A stretch of DNA of 5,438 bases, taken from positions 1 through 5,438 of the forward strand of contig DASYSL010000149.1 of NCBI GenBank assembly GCA_036003365.1, in the 5' to 3' direction. Below the pieces are notes generated by a model. It made no database searches. It was not told where the DNA came from and was given only the letters and a program-made list of their open reading frames with translations. This document shows, in pieces, positions 1 to 5,438 of the stretch (within the stretch, counting starts at the first letter, position 1; each line of letters begins with the position of its first letter). The position numbers were made by a program, and so were the translations under genes. Origin of the DNA: DASYSL01 sp036003365 (lineage in GTDB: Bacteria; Eisenbacteria; RBG-16-71-46; DASYSL01).

Positions 1-271
1 CGTGGTCGCGTACGCGATGCACCCAGCCCATGAGCACCGTATTGCGGCCGGCGTCCATGCTGCTGAGCTCGCCGCAGGTGTGCGTGCGCTTGAGATCGCC
101 GAGCCCGTCGATGTGCACGCTCGCTGGCGTGGGCGCGGGCACGGTCGTCGTGGGCACGGCGGTGGCGAGAATCGTCGGACGCGGCACTTCGGGCGCGGGC
201 GCGGGCGCGACAGGCGTCTCCGGCGCCGCCGCCGTTTCCTCCGACTTGGTGCGAGGCTTTCCTTTGCTCAT
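1..271 (-). CDS. aspS: Aspartyl-tRNA synthetase, N-terminal part (runs off the left edge)
   Basis: Charges tRNA-Asp (or tRNA-Asp/Asn) with aspartate in the cytoplasm. Only the first 90 codons lie in the window. Residues about 60-90 read LKRTHTCGELSSMDAGRNTV followed by LMGWVHRVRDH, the hallmark start of bacterial AspRS and its OB-fold anticodon-binding domain. Bacterial AspRS normally begins right at this motif. Here about 58 residues precede it, rich in Pro, Ala, Thr and Val and probably disordered. I chose the ATG at 271 because a purine-rich GAAGGAAAGG lies about 12 nt upstream, across the hisS stop. A GTG at residue 52 would give a near-canonical protein but has no visible ribosome site. 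The start is 20 nt after hisS, so the two are very likely co-transcribed. Identity is firm; the start is less so. Confidence 0.9.
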   Translation of the reverse strand, partial: MSKGKPRTKSEETAAAPETPVAPAPAPEVPRPTILATAVPTTTVPAPTPASVHIDGLGDLKRTHTCGELSSMDAGRNTVLMGWVHRVRDH

Positions 272-291
272 CCGGGTGTCCGGCCTTTCCT

Positions 292-1569
292 TCAGGCGCT
301 CGCGACCGGGCCGCGCAGCGCCTGCTCCAATGCGTCCTCGAGCTCGGCTTGCTTGACGCGCCGCTGCTCGCCGCTCCCGAGATCCTTGATCGACGCTTCT
401 CCGCTCTTGGCTTCGTCCTCGCCTAGGATCACGACGACGCGCGCTCCCAAACGATCCGCCTGCTTGAACTGCGCGCCGAGACCGCGATCCTCGTAGTCCA
501 CGTACACCGTCCACCGCTGGCGCAAGCGGCGCGCGAGCCGCGCCGCCTCGCCGCCCAAGCCGGCGCTGCGAGCCAAATAAACCGCCGCCACCTCGCTCGT
601 CGGCGTGCGCCCTTCCTCTTCCAAAGCCAGGAGGGTGCGCTCGATGCCCATCGAGAAGCCCACCGCCGGCACCGCGGCACCGCCCAGCTCGTGAATGAGC
701 CCGTCGTAGCGGCCGCCGCCGCCCACCGCCGACTGCGCGCCCAGCTGGCCGTGATGCACTTCGTACGCGGTGCGCGTGTAGTAATCGAGGCCGCGCACCA
801 AACCCGGGTCGATCTCGTACTTCACGCCCGCCGCGGTGACGCCGCCCTTCACCGTCTCGAAGTGCGCGCGGCACGGGTCGCACAGGAAGTCGAGCATGGG
901 CGGCAGGCCCTTCACGATCTCGCGGCACGACGGCACCTTGCAGTCGAGCACGCGCAGCGGATTGCGGTCGAGCCGCTCCTGGCAATCGGCGCACAGCTCG
1001 GCCACGCGCGGCGTGAGGATCTCGCGCAGCTTGTCCTGATACGCGGGTCGGCACGTCCCGTCGCCCACCGAGTTGAGCTTCACCACCAACCCTTCGAGCC
1101 CCAGATCACTCAGCAAGTCCACGAGCAGCAGGATCGTCTCGACGTCGGCCCACGGGCTCCCCGTGCCCACGACTTCCGCGCCCCATTGCTGGAACTGGCG
1201 GTAGCGGCCGGCCTGCGGCCGGTCGTAACGAAACATGGGACCCAAATAGTAGAGGCGGTGCAGGCGATCGGGCTGTGCGACCCCGGCCTCGATCAGGGCG
1301 CGCGCCACGCCCGCCGTGCCCTCGGGGCGCAGCGTGAGGCTCCGTCCCTTGCGATCCGGGAACGTGTACATCTCCTTGCGCACAATGTCGGTCGAATCGC
1401 CGACGCCGCGCGCGAACAGCTCGGTGGCCTCGAACAGGGGCGTGCGGATCTCGCGGAAGCCATAACGCGACGACAGGCGCCGGGCGGCATCTTCGACCGC
1501 CTGCCACGCCTCGACTTCTCCCGGGAGCACGTCCCGGGTGCCACGCATCGCCTGGAATTTCTTGCCCAT
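292..1569 (-). CDS. hisS: Histidyl-tRNA synthetase
   Basis: Class II aminoacyl-tRNA synthetase that attaches histidine to tRNA-His. The 425-residue protein has the family's normal length. In order it shows the N-terminal QAMRGTRDVLPGE (6-18), the TLRPEGTAG loop (79-87), motif 2 around GPMFRYDRPQAGRYRQF (110-126), the histidine-specific LVRGLDYYTRTAYE (257-270), GGGGRYDG (283-290), motif 3 PAVGFSMGIERTLLAL (301-316) and a C-terminal anticodon-binding domain with GAQFKQADRLGARVVVILGE (365-384). The insertion domain carries paired cysteines at 193/196, 210/215 and 230/233. I chose the ATG at 1569 because MGKKFQAMRG matches the canonical N-terminus. A 22-residue upstream extension to an ATG at 1635 is open but does not look conserved. 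A GGAA about 7 nt upstream is a modest ribosome site. The gene lies 91 nt after vanZ and 20 nt before aspS. Confidence 0.97.
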   Translation of the reverse strand: MGKKFQAMRGTRDVLPGEVEAWQAVEDAARRLSSRYGFREIRTPLFEATELFARGVGDSTDIVRKEMYTFPDRKGRSLTLRPEGTAGVARALIEAGVAQPDRLHRLYYLGPMFRYDRPQAGRYRQFQQWGAEVVGTGSPWADVETILLLVDLLSDLGLEGLVVKLNSVGDGTCRPAYQDKLREILTPRVAELCADCQERLDRNPLRVLDCKVPSCREIVKGLPPMLDFLCDPCRAHFETVKGGVTAAGVKYEIDPGLVRGLDYYTRTAYEVHHGQLGAQSAVGGGGRYDGLIHELGGAAVPAVGFSMGIERTLLALEEEGRTPTSEVAAVYLARSAGLGGEAARLARRLRQRWTVYVDYEDRGLGAQFKQADRLGARVVVILGEDEAKSGEASIKDLGSGEQRRVKQAELEDALEQALRGPVASA

Positions 1570-1660
1570 GTGACGTTCCGCCAGAGAGTTTGCCGATCGG
1601 CTGAGCCGCGTTTCAGGAAGCCCGGAGACTACCATATCCGGCGCGTCCGACCGGCTCGAG

Positions 1661-2044
1661 CTAGCGGCGGCGGGCAGCTTTGCGCTGCGTCGCGCGCAAC
1701 AACATGAAGAGGAGCGCCGAGACGGCGAGTCCGGTGGCGTCGGCGGCGAAGTCCAAAGGATCGGATTGCCGTCCCGGGACGTAGGCCTGGTACAGCTCGT
1801 CCGCCAGTGCGACGCCCAGCCCGATCAGGATGGCGATCAGCGCGGCCGGTACGCTCGAAGCCACGGTGGTGCCGCGCAGCGCCCGCACCACGAGAAAGCC
1901 CAGGATGCCGTACTCGCAGCCATGCACCAGCTTGTCGGAAAGGCCGGGAAAGGTTGGAACGCGGAGATTCTGGATCGAGGAGACGGTGAAGATGAGCGTG
2001 ATATAGAGGAGGACGGGGAACCAGAAGCGCCAGAAGTTGCTCAC
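1661..2044 (-). CDS. VanZ-family integral membrane protein
   Basis: Small polytopic inner-membrane protein of 127 residues, of the VanZ-like type named after the teicoplanin-resistance accessory protein. The biochemical role of most members is unknown. Visible hallmarks are a first hydrophobic segment (about 5-21), SDKLVHGCEYGILGFL (36-51), a third hydrophobic stretch (about 65-82), the signature DELYQAYVPGRQSDPLDFAA (82-101) and a last segment (about 103-117) with a basic tail. I chose GTG at 2044 because it places FWRFWFPVLLY at the N-terminus, as is usual in the family. A TTG at 2116 would add 24 residues translated across the hairpin at 2069-2104 and is unlikely. The ribosome site is weak (AGAAGA, about 7 nt spacing). 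The gene may share a transcript with hisS. Nothing nearby points to glycopeptide resistance. Confidence 0.85.
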   Translation of the reverse strand: MSNFWRFWFPVLLYITLIFTVSSIQNLRVPTFPGLSDKLVHGCEYGILGFLVVRALRGTTVASSVPAALIAILIGLGVALADELYQAYVPGRQSDPLDFAADATGLAVSALLFMLLRATQRKAARRR

Positions 2045-2068
2045 GGCGTGATCTTCTACACCAGTTCG

Positions 2069-2104
2069 GGCGGCGCGGGAAAGCCTTTCGGCTCTCCCGC
2101 CGCC
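2069..2104 (-). promoter_or_regulatory. Strong GAAA-loop hairpin between two genes
   Basis: A 15-bp stem of GGCGGC, CTCCC/GGGAG-type and AGCC/GGCT segments, with one G-T pair in the transcript and a 2-nt bulge at 2075-2076, closes a four-base loop that reads GAAA on the transcribed (minus) strand, a GNRA tetraloop. It starts 17 nt after the stop of the Gly-rich gene and ends 24 nt before the vanZ GTG. No T-tract follows, so it is not a classical intrinsic terminator. It could attenuate transcription, protect the upstream mRNA from 3' decay, or mask vanZ translation. The structure is seen; the role is inferred. Confidence 0.5.
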
Positions 2105-2121
2105 TGCGCCGGGCAAATCCC

Positions 2122-2859
2122 TTAAGGCTCGGTGCCCTCGTACTTCGTGTAACGAGACTTGAGCGACACGCTGTCGCCGCCGGGACGCTGCACCTTCATG
2201 GTCACCGTGAGCGCCTTGCCGTCCTTGTCGAGCTCGTAGGTCATCGAGCGTGACCCGCGCTGCGATTCCATCGCGGCGATCAGCTTGTTGCCCTCCCAGT
2301 GCGCGGGCACCACGCCGCCCGTGTCGGGCGCGTCGGCCGCCCAGTCGAGCTGGCGCTCGCGGCCGGTTCCGTCGTCGATCGAGAAGGCATCGCCCTTGCG
2401 GAAGATGATGAGCTTCTCGGGCTGCGGTGTCGGGCGCGGACGATCGCCGCGGCCACCGTTCGAGCCGTTCTCGCCGTCCGGAGGCGGACCGCCGTCGGGC
2501 GCGCCACCCTCCCCGCCGCCGCCCCAGCCGCCGCCACCGTGGTGATGGCCGCCGCCCATGCCGCCTCCCATGCCACCACCGCCCTGCATGCCGCCGCCCC
2601 AGCCGCCGTGGCCGCCTCCCGGCGGACGCAGTTTCGAGACGTCGTCACTGTGCTCCTTGTCGAGCATCCAGACGCCATCGAGCGCGGGAATCGTGGTGGG
2701 CGGCTTGTTCGTCTTGTCGTCGGCGCGCGACAGGCGCGGCGAGAGCAAGGCGATCACGAGCAGAGCGAGGCTCGCCAGCAAGGCGGCGCCCAGGATCCAC
2801 CACTCGGTGCGTCGAGGCTTGACCATGCGATGCAATTCCTTCTCCTCGGGACTCCTCAT
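2122..2859 (-). CDS. Membrane-anchored or exported protein with Gly/His/Met-rich linker and C-terminal beta-rich domain
   Basis: Not a gene I can name. From the start used here (245 aa) there is a basic N-terminus, one hydrophobic helix (about 20-40) that is either a membrane anchor or a signal peptide with possible cleavage after LSRA, and then a segment containing LDGVWMLDKEHSDD (60-73). A low-complexity stretch (about 81-119) of Gly, His, Trp and Met follows, including GGGHHHGGGGWGGGG, then a Pro/Asp/Asn-rich linker. The C-terminal domain (about 147-240) looks beta-rich. The (L)(D/S)GxWxLdxxxSDD motif, Gly-rich linker and FxIxDxxGRxRxL pattern resemble uncharacterised secreted proteins of Acidobacteria and relatives. 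ATG at 2859 has GGAG 6 nt upstream, matching its neighbours; ATGs at 2871 and 2826 are alternatives. It is the last gene of the sigma-factor operon, about 14 nt after the second LTxxQ gene. His and Met invite a metal-binding hypothesis, which is untested. Confidence 0.75.
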   Translation of the reverse strand: MRSPEEKELHRMVKPRRTEWWILGAALLASLALLVIALLSPRLSRADDKTNKPPTTIPALDGVWMLDKEHSDDVSKLRPPGGGHGGWGGGMQGGGGMGGGMGGGHHHGGGGWGGGGEGGAPDGGPPPDGENGSNGGRGDRPRPTPQPEKLIIFRKGDAFSIDDGTGRERQLDWAADAPDTGGVVPAHWEGNKLIAAMESQRGSRSMTYELDKDGKALTVTMKVQRPGGDSVSLKSRYTKYEGTEP

Positions 2860-2873
2860 GTTCTTCTCCATGT

Positions 2874-3524
2874 TCAGTCGCTCTCCGAGCGGCTATGCGT
2901 TCTCTGCTTCGCCCCGCCGTTCTCCCGCATTTCTTTGAGCTGATTGCGCTGCTCCGGCGTCAGCACCGAGCGCATGTCGAACATCATCCCGACGCGCGAC
3001 TTCTGCATCGACGTGCGCATGGAGCCGATCTTCTCGATCTGCGACTCGATGGCGCGACGGTCCGGCGAGTCGGCGCGCATGAGCTTGCGCAAGTCGAGCT
3101 CGGCGATGCTCATATCGGCACGGGCGCGAATCGAAGAGCGCTCCTGGCGATCACGGATGTCGGCCATGCGCTTCTTCTGCTCGTCCGTGAGATCGAGCTG
3201 GCGAAACGCCATGCCCATCGCACCGCCCCGCATGCCGGCCATGCCGCGACGATGCCCGGGAGGTCCCATGCCGTCCGGACCGCGTCCCATCCATCCGCCG
3301 CCCGGGGCGTCGTGCGGCGCTTCCATCGGGCCGTCGCCAGGTCCGTCGTCGTCGCCGAGCCAAGCGAGGTCGCCGGGGTCATCGTCACCGGGATCGCCCG
3401 GCGCCATCTGCGGAGCGGGCGCCGGCTGTGCGAGCGCTCGCGTGTGCGGCAGCACCATCGCCGCACCCAGCGCCACGACGAGTGCGAGTGCCACGAGCCA
3501 CGGCCATCGGTTTGATCTCATCAT
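2874..3524 (-). CDS. Exported Spy/CpxP-like LTxxQ protein
   Basis: A 216-residue exported protein. A signal peptide (1-33) has a hydrophobic core WLVALALVVALGAAMVL and an ALA-Q cleavage site. Next comes an acidic Asp/Gly/Pro segment (about 42-66, with DPGDDDPGD and GDDDGPGDGP), a Gly/Met/Arg-rich stretch (75-105) and a helical domain (108-202). That domain carries the two LTxxQ motifs of the Spy/CpxP family, LTDEQ at 112-116 and LTPEQ at 188-192. Spy and CpxP are periplasmic proteins acting in envelope stress and chaperoning; relatives such as CnrX and ZraP respond to metals. The helical part fits this fold, while the acidic and Met-rich N-terminal region is extra. ATG at 3524 has AGGAG with 6 nt spacing; a second ATG follows directly. 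It lies 18 nt after the membrane-anchored paralogue. Specific function is unknown. Confidence 0.82.
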   Translation of the reverse strand: MMRSNRWPWLVALALVVALGAAMVLPHTRALAQPAPAPQMAPGDPGDDDPGDLAWLGDDDGPGDGPMEAPHDAPGGGWMGRGPDGMGPPGHRRGMAGMRGGAMGMAFRQLDLTDEQKKRMADIRDRQERSSIRARADMSIAELDLRKLMRADSPDRRAIESQIEKIGSMRTSMQKSRVGMMFDMRSVLTPEQRNQLKEMRENGGAKQRTHSRSESD

Positions 3525-3542
3525 TGGCTTCTCCTCTGCGCT

Positions 3543-3962
3543 TCAGGGTCTGTCTGGCGGCGGCGGTTCGTCGCCGGGCTCTCCGGCTCCGGGCGGCGGA
3601 CCACCGTGGTGGAACATGCGCCGGTCCATGCGCTCCCACTGCGCGCGCTGCTCCGGCGTGAGCACTTGCAGGATTTGCTGCCGCGTCTCGGCCCGGATCG
3701 AATCGACGTCGGCGCGGCTGGCGCTGACGATCTTCTCGATCTTCTCGGATTGGTCCTTGCTGAGATTGAGCCGACGCTCGAGGAAGCCCATCACGATGGC
3801 TGGCCCACGCGAACCGCGCCCGAAACCATGGCCCCCGGCGAACGGCGGATGCGGCACGAAGAACATCGAGCGTGCGAACAACACGCCGCAGATGAGACCG
3901 ATCGCGCAGCCCACGATGAGCGACGCCGAGACGGCGAGGATCATGCCGCGCGAGCCGTTCAT
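3543..3962 (-). CDS. Membrane-anchored LTxxQ protein, possible periplasmic metal or stress sensor
   Basis: A 139-residue protein with an uncleaved-looking N-terminal hydrophobic helix (about 8-30, ILAVSASLIVGCAIGLICGV) and a periplasmic helical domain. A Gly/Phe-rich stretch (41-55) precedes FLERRLNLSKDQSEKIEKIV (60-79), and LTPEQRAQWERMDRRM lies at 101-116. LSKDQ and LTPEQ are the paired LTxxQ-type motifs of Spy/CpxP and metal-resistance proteins. The tail is rich in Pro, Gly and acidic residues after FHHGG. An N-terminal anchor plus this short domain is the architecture of CnrX-type sensors that work with an ECF sigma and its anti-sigma; that comparison is inference. The start ATG at 3962 overlaps the preceding stop as ATGA and has GGAG 7 nt upstream, so translation is probably coupled. 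The longer open frame upstream overlaps the anti-sigma and sigma genes and is a shadow. Confidence 0.82.
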   Translation of the reverse strand: MNGSRGMILAVSASLIVGCAIGLICGVLFARSMFFVPHPPFAGGHGFGRGSRGPAIVMGFLERRLNLSKDQSEKIEKIVSASRADVDSIRAETRQQILQVLTPEQRAQWERMDRRMFHHGGPPPGAGEPGDEPPPPDRP

Positions 3963-4303
3963 TGCGTGGCTCCGGTGTCGGCCGGCTGCAGGGCGTCGGT
4001 CGTGGGCACGCTCATCTCCTCGATCGGTGTCGAAGGCGTGGAGATCAGCGCATCGGACAGATTGTTCTCCGAGCTCGTGAAGCGCGGCTCGGAGTGCAGG
4101 ACGAGAAACGCGCTCACGCCCACGGACAGCACGAGTGCCGCCATGGAAGCCGCGAGCGCCGCCGGCCGCATGAGCCAGGCGATGAAGCCCGCGGGCCGAT
4201 GCTGCTCGATGCGCGCCCGAGCGCGGGTCCAGAGAACCGGATCCGCCTCGGCGCGCACCGCGCGGAGGAGCTCGAGTGGTTTGTCTTCGTTGCGATCGTT
4301 CAT
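3959..4303 (-). CDS. Small single-pass membrane protein, likely anti-sigma factor
   Basis: A 114-residue protein, here because it directly follows the ECF sigma gene and overlaps it by 1 nt (TGATG). The cytoplasmic part (about 1-45) is short and charged, with a predicted helix in LELLRAVRAEADPVLWTRAR. One membrane helix follows (about 46-69, AALAASMAALVLSVGVSAFL), then a short Ser/Thr/Pro-rich periplasmic tail. There are no cysteines, so the HxxxCxxC zinc motif of the common anti-sigma class is absent. Size and topology instead recall CnrY-like anti-sigmas, where a short helix pair grips the sigma factor. No sequence motif proves this; the call rests on position and topology. ATG at 4303 has AGGAG with 6 nt spacing. 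The stop overlaps the next gene's start by 4 nt. It could also be an unrelated small membrane protein. Confidence 0.65.
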   Translation of the reverse strand: MNDRNEDKPLELLRAVRAEADPVLWTRARARIEQHRPAGFIAWLMRPAALAASMAALVLSVGVSAFLVLHSEPRFTSSENNLSDALISTPSTPIEEMSVPTTDALQPADTGATQ

Positions 4304-4881
4304 CACGAACTCCTCTGGTCTCCGAGCCGGGAGCGAAGGTTCTCCCGCGCTCGGAACAACCGGGACTTGAGGGCGGCGACCGAGATGCCGGCGGCCTCCG
4401 CACAGTCCTCGTAAGACAGCTCGAGCCGATCCCGAAGGATCACCGCTTCGCGCTGCTCCGCAGGCAATTGCGCGAGCGCTTTCTCGAGCTCGGCGAGCCG
4501 GCGCTCCAAGTCGAGGTCGCGATCCCATCCAGCGGTGGGATTCACGACCAGGCCCGCGTGCGCCAGCGGATCCATCGCCTCCGGATCACCCGCCGAGAAC
4601 CGCCCGCGCCGCAAGCGGTCGCGGCACAGGTTGGCGACGATGCGAAGCGTCCAGGTACGCAGTCCGCGCTCGCCTCGAAAGCCGGGTGCCGCCTGATGGA
4701 TGCGCATGAGGGCATCTTCGACCACGTCGTCGGCCTCATCCTTGTCGCGCATCATGCTGCGCGCGAGCGTGAGCATGACCCCGCCCAGGTCGCGATACAG
4801 CTCGCCCAGGGCATCGAGGTCCTTGGATCGCAGACGGGCGATCAGCTCTGCTTCGCGCGGCTCCGGCAGCGCACCCTCCAT
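4303..4881 (-). CDS. ECF-type RNA polymerase sigma factor
   Basis: A 192-residue sigma-70-family factor of the ECF group, made only of regions 2 and 4. Region 2 spans about 22-92: the core-binding helix holds DEADDVVEDALMRIHQAAPG (48-67), and region 2.3/2.4 contains RTWTLRIVANLCRDRLRR (75-92). A variable linker (93-128) follows. Region 4 (about 130-186) contains LPAEQREAVILRDRLELSYE (139-158) and the helix-turn-helix AEAAGISVAALKSRLFRARE (161-180). It directs RNA polymerase to specific promoters, usually when a membrane anti-sigma releases it. ATG at 4881 is the only convincing start; its ribosome site is weak (GAAGAAAG), unlike the AGGAG of the following genes. A candidate ECF promoter lies just upstream. 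It is the first gene of the five-gene set and overlaps the likely anti-sigma by 1 nt. The signal and regulon are not visible. Confidence 0.95.
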   Translation of the reverse strand: MEGALPEPREAELIARLRSKDLDALGELYRDLGGVMLTLARSMMRDKDEADDVVEDALMRIHQAAPGFRGERGLRTWTLRIVANLCRDRLRRGRFSAGDPEAMDPLAHAGLVVNPTAGWDRDLDLERRLAELEKALAQLPAEQREAVILRDRLELSYEDCAEAAGISVAALKSRLFRARENLRSRLGDQRSS

Positions 4882-4898
4882 GCTTTCTTCTGAAGGAG

Positions 4899-4924
4899 AG
4901 ACGAACAGCGGTGGGGAAAGTTTC
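4899..4924 (-). promoter_or_regulatory. Candidate ECF-sigma promoter of the sigma operon
   Basis: On the minus strand GAAAC (4924-4920) and CGTCT (4903-4899) are separated by 16 nt. The AAC-containing -35 and the CGTC -10 are the commonest ECF promoter elements, and the spacing is right. Position suggests autoregulation by the sigma factor encoded directly downstream. The predicted start of transcription would lie only about 10 nt before the ATG at 4881, a very short leader that fits the poor ribosome site. Short elements like this occur by chance in high-GC DNA. Confidence 0.4.
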
Positions 4925-5111
4925 GCCCGGCGGTGGGGTGTCGGTCGAGCAGCAAGCAGGCTTGGGGGTTACTGCCCTTCCATTTACGGCCGCGGGACTT
5001 GCGCCGAAGGCCCCCGCCGGGTACCTTGGCCCCCGGCTTGCGCCGCTTCGCGATCGAAGCGGCCTCGAACCTCCGCGGACCCCTTCGAAGGTTCACCTCA
5101 AAGACATTGGC
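4925..5111. other. Intergenic region between divergent sigma gene and tRNA-Lys
   Basis: I see no credible gene here. A plus-strand open frame (4911-5156) that crosses it is read through the tRNA and has no recognisable protein features. The stretch holds a perfect 9-bp hairpin at 5042-5063, the palindrome CCTTCGAAGG at 5082-5091, a 6-bp inverted repeat GAACCT/AGGTTC (5067-5072 and 5089-5094), and direct repeats of CTTGCGCCG (4998-5006 and 5037-5045) and GGCCCCCG (5009-5016 and 5028-5035). The promoter of the tRNA must lie in this region or upstream of it. No convincing -35/-10 pair stands out. Confidence 0.5.
5042..5063. repeat. Perfect 9-bp inverted repeat with 4-nt loop
   Basis: GCCGCTTCG (5042-5050) is exactly complementary to CGAAGCGGC (5055-5063) around the loop CGAT. 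It lies 49 nt before the tRNA. No T-run follows on either strand, so it is not a standard terminator. It could be a protein-binding site or a structural element; the function is unknown. Confidence 0.45.
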
Positions 5112-5437
<326 letters not shown>

Positions 5438-5438
5438 G

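Noticed and set aside
1570..1660. Possible promoter for hisS (TATGGT on the minus strand)
   Set aside because: No -35 element at suitable spacing; indistinguishable from chance.
691..1707. Long plus-strand open frame opposite hisS
   Set aside because: It is the antisense shadow of a secure hisS gene, rich in Ala, Arg and His with no family features.
2944..4080. 378-codon plus-strand open frame
   Set aside because: It lies antisense across three well-supported minus-strand genes; its Ser/Pro/Arg-rich composition is typical of high-GC shadow frames.
3543..4403. Long minus-strand frame upstream of the anchored LTxxQ protein
   Set aside because: Its first 147 codons overlap the anti-sigma and sigma genes in another frame. 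The real start is the coupled ATG at 3962, which leaves a clean membrane helix.
4998..5111. Possible sigma-70 promoter for the tRNA (TTGCGC, 17 nt, TACCTT)
   Set aside because: Only three of six bases match at each box and the distance to the tRNA is long.

Overview
The window is high-GC DNA that reads as the chromosome of a Gram-negative (diderm) bacterium. The evidence is two Spy/CpxP-like envelope proteins, an ECF sigma factor with a membrane-anchored partner, and a tRNA gene with encoded CCA. Pro/Ala- and Gly-rich extensions recall Myxococcota or Acidobacteriota, but the sequence does not fix the phylum.

Every protein gene is on the minus strand; only the tRNA is on the plus strand. Read in the direction of transcription (right to left), the protein-coding part has two blocks. 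Block 1 (4881 to 2122) is a tightly packed five-gene set. It encodes an ECF sigma factor, a small single-pass membrane protein (likely anti-sigma), a membrane-anchored LTxxQ protein, a second exported LTxxQ protein, and a membrane or exported protein with a Gly/His/Met-rich linker. The first two junctions overlap by 1 and 4 nt, and the next two gaps are 18 and about 14 nt. Four of the five genes have a GGAG Shine-Dalgarno sequence 6-7 nt before the start. A GAAAC-N16-CGTCT element just upstream of the sigma gene looks like an ECF-type, possibly autoregulated, promoter. The layout recalls the cobalt/nickel regulator CnrYXH: ECF sigma, single-pass anti-sigma without a zinc motif, and membrane-anchored CpxP-fold sensor. 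I infer a periplasmic metal or envelope-stress circuit; the signal is unknown.

Block 2 (2044 to 1) holds a VanZ-family membrane protein, then histidyl-tRNA synthetase (hisS) and the first 90 codons of aspartyl-tRNA synthetase (aspS), 20 nt apart. A strong GAAA-loop hairpin separates block 1 from vanZ. The AspRS carries an unusual Pro/Ala-rich N-terminal extension of about 58 residues.

At the right end a complete tRNA-Lys(CTT) gene (5112-5187) is followed by the C-terminal 95 codons of a tyrosine recombinase on the opposite strand. Its reading frame runs into the tRNA and stops inside it. This is the usual signature of an integrative element inserted at a tRNA 3' end. The fragment keeps the HxxR arginine, the LGH histidine and the nucleophilic tyrosine, but the first His of HxxR appears to be Asn, so it may be a decaying remnant.
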